Source of the DNA: an uncultured bacterium
GTDB lineage: Bacteria > Actinomycetota > Coriobacteriia > Coriobacteriales > Coriobacteriaceae
DNA: 64,000 nt
Direction of reading: 5' to 3'
NCBI GenBank assembly: GCA_905214525.1
Contig: CAJMMN010000009.1
Span: 4,992 to 68,991 of the forward strand
This document shows, piece by piece, positions 1 through 8,126 of this stretch (positions within the stretch are counted from its first letter, which is position 1; each line of letters starts with the position of its first letter). The position numbers and the translations under genes were made by a program. A model generated the notes under the pieces. It had not been told where the DNA came from. It ran no database searches and saw only the letters and a list, made by a program, of their open reading frames with translations.

Positions 1-2
1 GG

Positions 3-3000
3 GAGACCTATGAGGGCTACTACGTCATCCCGGACGGGCAGACCACTACCCGGTTCGGTTTCAAGGCCGTCAACTATCTCGACCCCACCAAGGGCAATCT
101 TCTGGATGATGTGACATTCGCCCGCGCCTACAAGCTGTCCTACGACAAGAACGCGTCGGATGCGACCGGCAAGGTCCCGTCCGACGAGACCGCCGACACC
201 GTCAGGCAGACCAAGGCCAGGACCACGGGAACCGTGAAGACAGTCGCGGACGAGAACGTCCGGTACGGTTCCCTCGCTAATGGCGATTTCTCCTACCCCT
301 CGTTCTCCGACATTCAGGAGAACGAGCAGGGAACCTATGCCGATCTGCGCACGTTCCTCAAATCGGATGACGGCACGCTTTGGGACAACATGTCCGTCAC
401 CGATCTTTCCAAGTACGGAAAGATCGGGCAGATCCCCGGTTTCGACTCTTCCAGGTTCGCATGGTCCAGTACCGAGAACGGTTCAAGGGTCGAATTGCAG
501 CAGGATCGCAACACCAAGAACACGTATGCGGAGATCGTCGCCCAACAGGACAACACCAGCATCTACCAGAACGTGTCCACCGGCAACGGCGGAGTACTGT
601 ACAAGATCCGGTTGAAGCACGCCAGCCGCCAATCCTCCCATGCCGACAAGATGCAGGTCCTCGTGGGCTCCGACACGGCCCACGCGACGCCTGTGGAGAT
701 GACCCGCGTCACCTCTAACGGCCATGGCGACAAGGTGGGCGGGAAGTCCACGACCATCACCACAAAGGTATCCAACACCGATCCCCGAGACCATGGCAGC
801 CAGTGGGAGACGTACGAAGGCTATTACCAGGTGCCCGAAGGACAGAAGAACACGGTATTCATGTTCAAGAGCCTCGAAGGGTTCAAAGATGATGAGACCC
901 TGCCCGGCAACAACGTCGGCAATCTCGTGGACGACATCGAATTCTCCCGTTCCTACAAGTTGACCTATGACAAGAACGCATCCGACGCGACCGGCAAGGT
1001 CCCGTCGAATCAGCGTGGCAAGGAGAACACCGTGCAGCCCGCCGAATCGAAGACTACCGGAAACGTGAAGACGGTGGCGGATAATACGTCGAATCTGCCG
1101 GACCATCTGGTGAACGGCACGTTCGATTATCGCGGCAACGAGATCATCAACGAGAACCAGAGGGTCTACGGCGACACAACCTACCTCGCCATGATCAGCG
1201 CGAAGACCGGCGTCATCGGCAACCCGCTGCACAGCAAGCTCGACAACTGGGATTCCGGCAAGTTCGGCTGGAGATCCAACGACGCCACCGCCGGCGTCGA
1301 CACCGTCGAGGTGCAGCGCCGCAACCACACCCCGTATCCGACCAACGCGGGCAACGTGTGGGGCGAGATCGCCGCAGCCAAGCGGGGCAAGTACATCTAC
1401 CAGGACATCGCCACCACGCCCGGCGTCGTGTACAGGTGGAGCCTCAAGCACGCGTCCCGCAACGCGGGCCAGGACGACAGCATGCAGGTCATGATCGGCG
1501 AACCCGGCAAGACCGTCGCACAGCAGGCGACCCGCACCACATCCAACGGGTCGGACAAGACCGGCAGCGTCGGCACCACGATCACCACGCACGGCACCGC
1601 GCAGGACGGCAAGTGGGAGACCTATACCGGCGACTACCTCGCCACCTCGACCACGACCCGCTTCACGTTCAGGAGCGTCAGGGACTCCAACGGCCAGGGC
1701 CTCGACTTCACCGCCGAAGGCAACTGCGTCGACGACCTAAGCTTCGACAAGGCGTACAAGCTCTCTTACGACAAGAATTCTTCGGACGCGACCGGCAGCG
1801 TGCCCTCCAGTCAATACGGCAAGGAGAACACCGTCCAGCCCGCCAAGTCCAAGACCACGGGCAGTGTCGGACTCGCGGCTGACAAAACCGCTTCCGGCCT
1901 GACGGTGCATGATCTGAAGAAGAACGACAAGGGCAAGGTGCCCTCCAGTTCGAAGGCGGATTCCACGCAGCCGGCCGCGTTCAAGGCTCCGGACGCCAAG
2001 GTGGAGACCATCGCCTCCAGGTCCGCGGGCGACGAGCTGGCCGTGAACGGCGGGTTCGACACCCCGAAGTGGACGATCGCCAAGGAGGGGCAGGGCCTGC
2101 CCTGGGTGTATGTGACGCCCAATAAGGGCATGATCCGCTCCTACGCGCAGGCCATGGCCGGACAGACGGGCGTGAAGGCCGGCGGCCTGACCGCCGCCAC
2201 GTTCGCCTGGCAGGATCTCGATGCCACCGGCGGCAACCAGAACTTCGAACTGCATCGCGAGAGGGACGGGAACACGGCCGCCGACGTGCATGCGGGCCGT
2301 ACCGTCGCCCAGACCGTGAACACGACGCCCGGCGCCAGCTACACGTTCAGCATCCGCCACTCCGGCCGCTCCAAAGGCAACGCGGGCGGCGTGACCCTGC
2401 TCACCGGCCCCGACAAGGATCATCTCACCCCAGTCAAACTGACCCGCACCACGGTCTCCAAGACCGGCCAGAAGTACGGGGACAAGACCGGCGATGTGGG
2501 AACCGTCGCCTACACGCACTCCGATTCCATGGACGCCACGGAAGGCAGCCACGAACCGTGGGACCATTCCGACGACTGGGAATCCTACGAGGGCACGGTC
2601 ATTATCCCAGCCGGACAATCCCGCACGATGATCGCCTACAGGGGCGTCGCCAAGGACGGTACTCTTACTGCCTCCGCCAATGACAGCATCATCGACGACC
2701 TGAGCTTCCGCCTCGCCTACAAGCTCAGCTACGACGCGAACGGCGGGGCCAAGAAGAGCACGTCGCAGATCAAGGCCTCCACCGATGGCAAGGTGAAGAC
2801 CATCGCCGGCAAGACCGACAGTCTGCCGACCGAACTGGTCAACGGCTCGTTCGACTATCCGGCCGGCCTGATCGCCGGTGTCTCCACCAAATACCCGTGG
2901 GACGACTGGACCGTCGTCGACCCGATCAACGGCAGATACGCGCGGCACATCGGCATCGATAAGGACCCCTGGGCGCCAATCCCGGGATGGGACGCCTCCA

Positions 3001-6000
3001 AATTCGCATGGAAGTCGACCCAGACCAAGGGAACCGACTGGCAGCAGATCGCACAGGGAGTCGAACTGCAGAAGGACTCCAAGACCGGCAACCAGTACGC
3101 GGAACTCGTCGCGGGACAGGCGGGCACCGCCATCTACCAGGACATCGCCACCATCCCGGGCGTGTCCTACCGCTGGACGTTGAAGCACGCCAGCCTCGAC
3201 AGGAACCACCTCGACGGGATGAGCGTCATGATCGGCGAACCCGGCAAGGAATCCGCCCAGGACGCGAGGCGAACCACCGTCAACGGCAACGGCGACCAGC
3301 CGGGCGACGTCGGCAAGGTCATCTCCACGAAGGTGAGCAACGACGCCGAGTCGAACCATGAGTCGAACCATTCCAGCCGTAACCATGACGGGCAGTGGGA
3401 GACCTACACCGGCACGTACATCGCCACCGGGACGGTCACCCGCTTCACCTTCAAGTCGGTAAGCTCCAGCAACAACGTCAACGGCAACATCCTCGACGAT
3501 CTGAGCTTCACCAAGGCCTACAGGCTCGGCTACGACTCGAACGGCGGGGCCAAGACGAACGCCAGCAAGATCAGCGCATCCTCGAACGGCACGGTCCGAC
3601 TCGCCGCGACCAGGACGTCCGTCCCATCCCATGCCCTGGAGGACACGGACGTGCCCGCCGACTACCGGAACTTCACGTTCGACACCACGAACACCAGGCT
3701 CTCCGACGCCCGGTTCGACGCGAACTGGGTCACCACCAGGGACGAGGCGGGCGGCAACATCCATTGGCCGACCCGGCTCGGCGCGAAGGCCACCCTGCCG
3801 GACGTGGGCGCATGGACCGACCCGAACGGCACGGAACACCGGATCAGCGCGACCATCGCGCTGAAACAGTGGAACGGCGGCAACATCGGTCAACTCGTCG
3901 ACTTCGACAAGACCGGCGAAACCGTCGGAGACGGCCGTTTCTGGATCAACGTCGTCCATGACGACTCCAGGGTGCCCGCCAACGTGCGCAAGGCGCTGGG
4001 CGGCATCGACACGTCGAAACGCGTCGGTTGCCAGTGGACCGTGAGCTTCACGTACGCGGACGGCACCCCCGTGCCCGACACGTTCCGCGGCGTCACCGGC
4101 TTCAACGACCTCGACGGCTTCGACGCGCAGCCCGACCTGATATTCGAGGGCGTGCAGCTGCTCTCCGGGTTCGACGGCGCCTACAAGACCCGGGACGCGG
4201 AGCTCGCCCCCTACGGGACCAACGGGTACGCGGGCATCAAGCATGATGCGGGCGACGAGTCGAACCTGAACGGCGCACAGCAGGTCAGACACCGTCTGGC
4301 CGCCACATGGACCGGCCCCACGTTCACCTACTCGTACGATCTGCGGAACCCGGCGGGACGTGCGGACGGCGTGCGCATGACGTTCGGCATGCCCGTCACC
4401 CGCACCCAGGTCCTCACCTACAAGGCGAACGGCGGAACCGGCCAAGTGCCCTCGCGCACCGAGACGGGCAGGACCGAAACCGCCGCATCCGGGACGGATG
4501 GCACGGTCAGGCTTGCGGCCGACAAGAGCGCCGAACCGGAATCCGGAACCATCGCGGACGACCGCAGGATGCCGACCGACACGATCGCCAGACAGGATGA
4601 CGGGACCAGCCAGCGGACGATCACCCGATCCGACGGTTCCGTGCGCGTGGAGACCATCGCCACGACGGGCGCCGTATCCGGCTGCCAGGTCTATTATCCG
4701 GCCGGCACCAGGATCACATTGGCGACCGCGAAGGTCGACTCCGACTGCTGGGATTCCAGCCAGATCGGCAAGACCAACCGCACGTTCTACGGTTGGAGCG
4801 CGAACACGGACGCCAACGACAGGGACGTGCCCGTCGGCGACACCATGGACCGGAACACGCTGAACGCGAACGTCAGGACGGAGATCGTCATGCCCGCCAG
4901 GGCGAAGACCGTATACGCATTGTGGGCCATCAACCCCACCCTGTCGTACAACGTGAACGCGCCCGCCGGCAGCAACGCGCCCGGCACGCCCGCATCGCAG
5001 ACCGTGCCCTACAACACGGCCGCCGCCGACAAATCCGGTTGGGCGGCTGGCGACACGGGCAAGATTCCCGGCTACCGGTTCGACGGCTGGTACACGGCCC
5101 CGAACGGCGGAAACAAATACGATTTCAACACGCCGCTCACCAACAACGTGACCGTGTACGCGCACTGGGTAGGCAACGGGTACACAGTCAGATTCGCCGG
5201 CAACGGGGCGACCGGCGGCAACACCCCGGACCAGGCGTTCCAATACAACATCGGCCAGAACCTGCACCGGAACGGGTTCGTCCGCGACGGGTACACGTTC
5301 ACCGGGTGGAAGCGCGCCGACAACCAGCAGGCGTACGGCGACGGCCAGTGGGTCACGAACCTGACCACGCAGCCGAACGGGATCGTCACCATGGTCGCCC
5401 AATGGTCGGCCAACGAGGCCCACATCCGCTACAATCCGAACCCGCCCGCGGGCAAGACCACGGGAGGCCAGGGCACCCCCAACTGGGACGGCCACACCGG
5501 AGACACGCCGACCATCGGCCAGAACGGCTGGACGATCGACGGGTACACGTTCGCCGGCTGGGCCACCAGCCCGGACGGGAGCGGCGCCAGGTACGCGCCG
5601 GGAGCCAGGTGGACGGCGAACGGCACGCTCACCCTGTACGCGCAGTGGACGCCCGGCCAGGCCAGCCTCACCTACGACGGCAACGGGGCGACCGGCGGCA
5701 AGACCGACCCGCAGACTGGCAAGACCGACGAGAAGATCAACGTGCGCGACAACGGATTCACCCGCGACGGCTACACGTTCGTCACGTGGAACACTCAGGC
5801 CGACTGCAAGGGCAATGCAGTGAAACCTAACAGCGAGTGGACGTTGCGTGGTTCCAGCACCCTATATGCCTGCTGGGCCGGTAACGCACAAACCCTCACC
5901 TATCACGGCAACGGCGCAACCGGAGGCAACACGGCGGCACAATCCGGCAAGACCGGTGACGAACTGACCACAAACGCCAATGGTTTCACCCGCGACGGAT

Positions 6001-7046
6001 ACACGTTCGTTCGTTGGGACACCGCCAAGGACGGTTCCGGCACCGCATACGGCGAAGGCAAGAACGGCGTCAGCCAGTACGTGATGAAGCCAGCAGGCAA
6101 CGACCTGTACGCCATCTGGAAGGCAAACCCGGCAACCATCCAGTACCGCAACGACTGGCCGAACACCACAGGCAGCACACCCGACACCACCGGCAACACC
6201 GGCGACACGGTGACCATCAGCCAGAACAGCTTCGACCGTCCAGGCTACACGTTCACCGGCTGGAGCACCAGCAAACGCGGCGACCCAAGCCTGCAACCGG
6301 GCGACAAACACACGCTTGAACCGAGAACCACCACCGTGTGGGCCCAATGGAAGGCCGACCCCGCACACCTGGTGTACAACAGCAACATCGGAACCGTCGG
6401 CTCGGAAACCAAGACGGTGGACGGTGTTGTCGACCAGACCGTGAAGACCATCACGAACCCGTTCGACCGTCCTGGTTACACATTCTCCGGCTGGAACACG
6501 CAGGCCGACGGCAAGGGCAAGGCATACGCCACGGGAGCCGACTACGTGCTGACGGCCAACGACAAGTCCACGCCGAAGAACACCTCCGTGCTCTACGCGC
6601 AGTGGAAAATCAACGGTGCCAGCCTGAAGTTCAACCCGAACGGCGGCATCGGCCATGTCGATGACGTGACCGGCGACGCCTTCTCCACCGTCACCATCCC
6701 CGGTGACGCGAAGGAGCCGAAGATCACCCGACCCGGCTACCGGTTCGTCGGATGGAGCACGGAGAAGAACCCGCCCGCAGGGAGCACTTTCCTGCAGCCG
6801 GGCGAAGGCAAGGTCACACTGCCCGCCGAAGGCAGCACCACCGTGTACGCCCAGTGGGAGCCGAGCCTGACCACCCTGCCGTTCACGGGCGGACAGGCCC
6901 AGGTGCCGACCATCTGGCTGTACGCCGGATTCGCGCTCATGCTGATCGCGCTCGGCGTGATGATGCCGATGCTACGCATGCGCATGGCCGCAACCAAGCG
7001 CACCGGTAAGCACATGCCGATCACCGGCGGAAAGCACGCGAAGTGA
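3..7046 (+). CDS. Giant InlB-repeat, LPXTG-anchored surface protein (5' end outside window)
   Basis: The frame is open from the first bases of the window and the visible N-terminus is the tail of a repeat module, so the gene starts upstream; the GTG at 111 is not a real start. The first part holds several related modules of roughly 250-300 residues. Each carries a VNG-x-FDYP-like opening, an IYQDIATTPGV segment, an LKHASR segment, WETY-x-G, and a closing DDLSF followed by AYKLSYD. They resemble jelly-roll carbohydrate or adhesin modules, which is inference. The second part has about nine Listeria-Bacteroides (InlB B/Flg_new) repeats with the GYTF-x-GW ... YAQW signature. The C-terminus has LPFTG, a hydrophobic segment and a basic tail, which is a sortase signal. 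Likely a cell-wall adhesin displayed by the overlapping sortase. A second ITGG-like motif lies in the tail after the membrane segment. Confidence 0.9.
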   Translation, partial: ETYEGYYVIPDGQTTTRFGFKAVNYLDPTKGNLLDDVTFARAYKLSYDKNASDATGKVPSDETADTVRQTKARTTGTVKTVADENVRYGSLANGDFSYPSFSDIQENEQGTYADLRTFLKSDDGTLWDNMSVTDLSKYGKIGQIPGFDSSRFAWSSTENGSRVELQQDRNTKNTYAEIVAQQDNTSIYQNVSTGNGGVLYKIRLKHASRQSSHADKMQVLVGSDTAHATPVEMTRVTSNGHGDKVGGKSTTITTKVSNTDPRDHGSQWETYEGYYQVPEGQKNTVFMFKSLEGFKDDETLPGNNVGNLVDDIEFSRSYKLTYDKNASDATGKVPSNQRGKENTVQPAESKTTGNVKTVADNTSNLPDHLVNGTFDYRGNEIINENQRVYGDTTYLAMISAKTGVIGNPLHSKLDNWDSGKFGWRSNDATAGVDTVEVQRRNHTPYPTNAGNVWGEIAAAKRGKYIYQDIATTPGVVYRWSLKHASRNAGQDDSMQVMIGEPGKTVAQQATRTTSNGSDKTGSVGTTITTHGTAQDGKWETYTGDYLATSTTTRFTFRSVRDSNGQGLDFTAEGNCVDDLSFDKAYKLSYDKNSSDATGSVPSSQYGKENTVQPAKSKTTGSVGLAADKTASGLTVHDLKKNDKGKVPSSSKADSTQPAAFKAPDAKVETIASRSAGDELAVNGGFDTPKWTIAKEGQGLPWVYVTPNKGMIRSYAQAMAGQTGVKAGGLTAATFAWQDLDATGGNQNFELHRERDGNTAADVHAGRTVAQTVNTTPGASYTFSIRHSGRSKGNAGGVTLLTGPDKDHLTPVKLTRTTVSKTGQKYGDKTGDVGTVAYTHSDSMDATEGSHEPWDHSDDWESYEGTVIIPAGQSRTMIAYRGVAKDGTLTASANDSIIDDLSFRLAYKLSYDANGGAKKSTSQIKASTDGKVKTIAGKTDSLPTELVNGSFDYPAGLIAGVSTKYPWDDWTVVDPINGRYARHIGIDKDPWAPIPGWDASKFAWKSTQTKGTDWQQIAQGVELQKDSKTGNQYAELVAGQAGTAIYQDIATIPGVSYRWTLKHASLDRNHLDGMSVMIGEPGKESAQDARRTTVNGNGDQPGDVGKVISTKVSNDAESNHESNHSSRNHDGQWETYTGTYIATGTVTRFTFKSVSSSNNVNGNILDDLSFTKAYRLGYDSNGGAKTNASKISASSNGTVRLAATRTSVPSHALEDTDVPADYRNFTFDTTNTRLSDARFDANWVTTRDEAGGNIHWPTRLGAKATLPDVGAWTDPNGTEHRISATIALKQWNGGNIGQLVDFDKTGETVGDGRFWINVVHDDSRVPANVRKALGGIDTSKRVGCQWTVSFTYADGTPVPDTFRGVTGFNDLDGFDAQPDLIFEGVQLLSGFDGAYKTRDAELAPYGTNGYAGIKHDAGDESNLNGAQQVRHRLAATWTGPTFTYSYDLRNPAGRADGVRMTFGMPVTRTQVLTYKANGGTGQVPSRTETGRTETAASGTDGTVRLAADKSAEPESGTIADDRRMPTDTIARQDDGTSQRTITRSDGSVRVETIATTGAVSGCQVYYPAGTRITLATAKVDSDCWDSSQIGKTNRTFYGWSANTDANDRDVPVGDTMDRNTLNANVRTEIVMPARAKTVYALWAINPTLSYNVNAPAGSNAPGTPASQTVPYNTAAADKSGWAAGDTGKIPGYRFDGWYTAPNGGNKYDFNTPLTNNVTVYAHWVGNGYTVRFAGNGATGGNTPDQAFQYNIGQNLHRNGFVRDGYTFTGWKRADNQQAYGDGQWVTNLTTQPNGIVTMVAQWSANEAHIRYNPNPPAGKTTGGQGTPNWDGHTGDTPTIGQNGWTIDGYTFAGWATSPDGSGARYAPGARWTANGTLTLYAQWTPGQASLTYDGNGATGGKTDPQTGKTDEKINVRDNGFTRDGYTFVTWNTQADCKGNAVKPNSEWTLRGSSTLYACWAGNAQTLTYHGNGATGGNTAAQSGKTGDELTTNANGFTRDGYTFVRWDTAKDGSGTAYGEGKNGVSQYVMKPAGNDLYAIWKANPATIQYRNDWPNTTGSTPDTTGNTGDTVTISQNSFDRPGYTFTGWSTSKRGDPSLQPGDKHTLEPRTTTVWAQWKADPAHLVYNSNIGTVGSETKTVDGVVDQTVKTITNPFDRPGYTFSGWNTQADGKGKAYATGADYVLTANDKSTPKNTSVLYAQWKINGASLKFNPNGGIGHVDDVTGDAFSTVTIPGDAKEPKITRPGYRFVGWSTEKNPPAGSTFLQPGEGKVTLPAEGSTTVYAQWEPSLTTLPFTGGQAQVPTIWLYAGFALMLIALGVMMPMLRMRMAATKRTGKHMPITGGKHAK

Positions 7047-8020
7047 CGGCAGCGGCCGAAACCGACGTGTGGGAGAGCGTCGCGGATGCGGTCCGCGACA
7101 AGCGGGCGCGCGACAATCGCGCCCGCCGGCTCGTCCGCCATTCCCGGATCTACGCGGTCGCCGCAGTCATCTGCCTGATCGCGGGCATGGTGCTTGTCGC
7201 CATGCCCCGCATCCAGCAGACGCTCGGCGACCGCGCCGTTGACGAGCAGGCGCGATCCGTCAGCCAGACGGCCGCGCTGTTTCCGGAATCCTCCCGTCAA
7301 AGCGTCATCCAATCTGCCATCGCATATAATCAGCGTCTTTATGAAGGCGGTCAGCCACAGATAGGCGAACCTGTGTTCGATGGGAAGACCGAGGGCAATT
7401 TCGAGGGCGATGCCGAATACCGGCGTCAACTGTCCGTGAATGGGTTGGATGCCATGGGTGAGATTCTGATTCCGAAGATCAGCGTCGACATGCCCATCCT
7501 CCACGGAGCTGGTCAAGATGTGCTCGAACATGCGGCCGGCCATCTGGCGGGCACCAGTCTGCCTATCGGTGGCAAGAATACGCGCGCCGTAATCACCGGT
7601 CATTCGAATCTGAAAGGCGCGACCCTGTTCACCCGGCTCGGTGAACTCGAAGACGGCGACCCGTTCTATATCAAGGTCATGGGTAACACGCTCGCCTATC
7701 GAGTCACCAGCAAACGCATCGTCTCTCCTACCGACACGAAATCGTTGCGTGTCCATAAGGGGAAGGACGAGGTCACGCTCCTCACCTGTACGGGGCAGGG
7801 CAATACGCTGCGACTGCTTGTCACGGGGGAGCGCAACAGCATGCCCGATCAGGCCCCCTTGCCCGGAGATGCCACGGGGGACGTAAAAAAGGCGGCTTTT
7901 GTTTCGGGCGTCACCGTGACGGGGATATTGGCTGTCGGATTTTCGCTTTGTCGCAGTCGGCGTGCCGTGGGTCATCATATAGGTTTGCCACAGACACATG
8001 ATAGTGACAATTTGCGTTAG
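7043..8020 (+). CDS. Class C sortase
   Basis: A 325-residue transpeptidase that would cleave LPXTG-type signals and join surface proteins or pilins. An N-terminal membrane helix spans about residues 36-54 and a second hydrophobic segment lies near 289-310, the two-helix layout of class C enzymes. The catalytic set is visible: His187 in TGHSNL, Cys249 in TLLTCT and Arg257 in RLLVTGER. The GTG start overlaps the stop of the giant adhesin by four bases, so translation is coupled. This makes it the probable dedicated sortase of that protein, and perhaps of the downstream LASTG protein. No conventional pilin backbone gene is visible in the window, so pilus assembly is not proven. Confidence 0.93.
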   Translation: MTAAAETDVWESVADAVRDKRARDNRARRLVRHSRIYAVAAVICLIAGMVLVAMPRIQQTLGDRAVDEQARSVSQTAALFPESSRQSVIQSAIAYNQRLYEGGQPQIGEPVFDGKTEGNFEGDAEYRRQLSVNGLDAMGEILIPKISVDMPILHGAGQDVLEHAAGHLAGTSLPIGGKNTRAVITGHSNLKGATLFTRLGELEDGDPFYIKVMGNTLAYRVTSKRIVSPTDTKSLRVHKGKDEVTLLTCTGQGNTLRLLVTGERNSMPDQAPLPGDATGDVKKAAFVSGVTVTGILAVGFSLCRSRRAVGHHIGLPQTHDSDNLR

Positions 8021-8039
8021 TAAAAAAAGGTGTTACTAT
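8012..8039 (+). promoter_or_regulatory. Candidate promoter for the CAP/LASTG gene
   Basis: TTGCGT and TACTAT are 16 bases apart. The pair overlaps the end of the sortase gene. A short inverted repeat, CCCGA around AT with TCGGG, follows near 8069. This is a weak -35 with a moderate -10. Confidence 0.35.
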
Positions 8040-8126
8040 ATGTTTGTGAAACAAAAACACGTAATCTCCCGACATCGGGGTAAACCCGAAAAGGAAGACA
8101 CATACACGAGAAAGAAGAAACTCCCC

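Noticed and set aside
1737..5495. Very long open frame on the minus strand inside the adhesin gene
   Set aside because: It is antisense to a clear repeat protein and is Val/Gly/Arg/Asp-rich with no domain pattern. Long antisense frames are expected in G+C-rich coding DNA.
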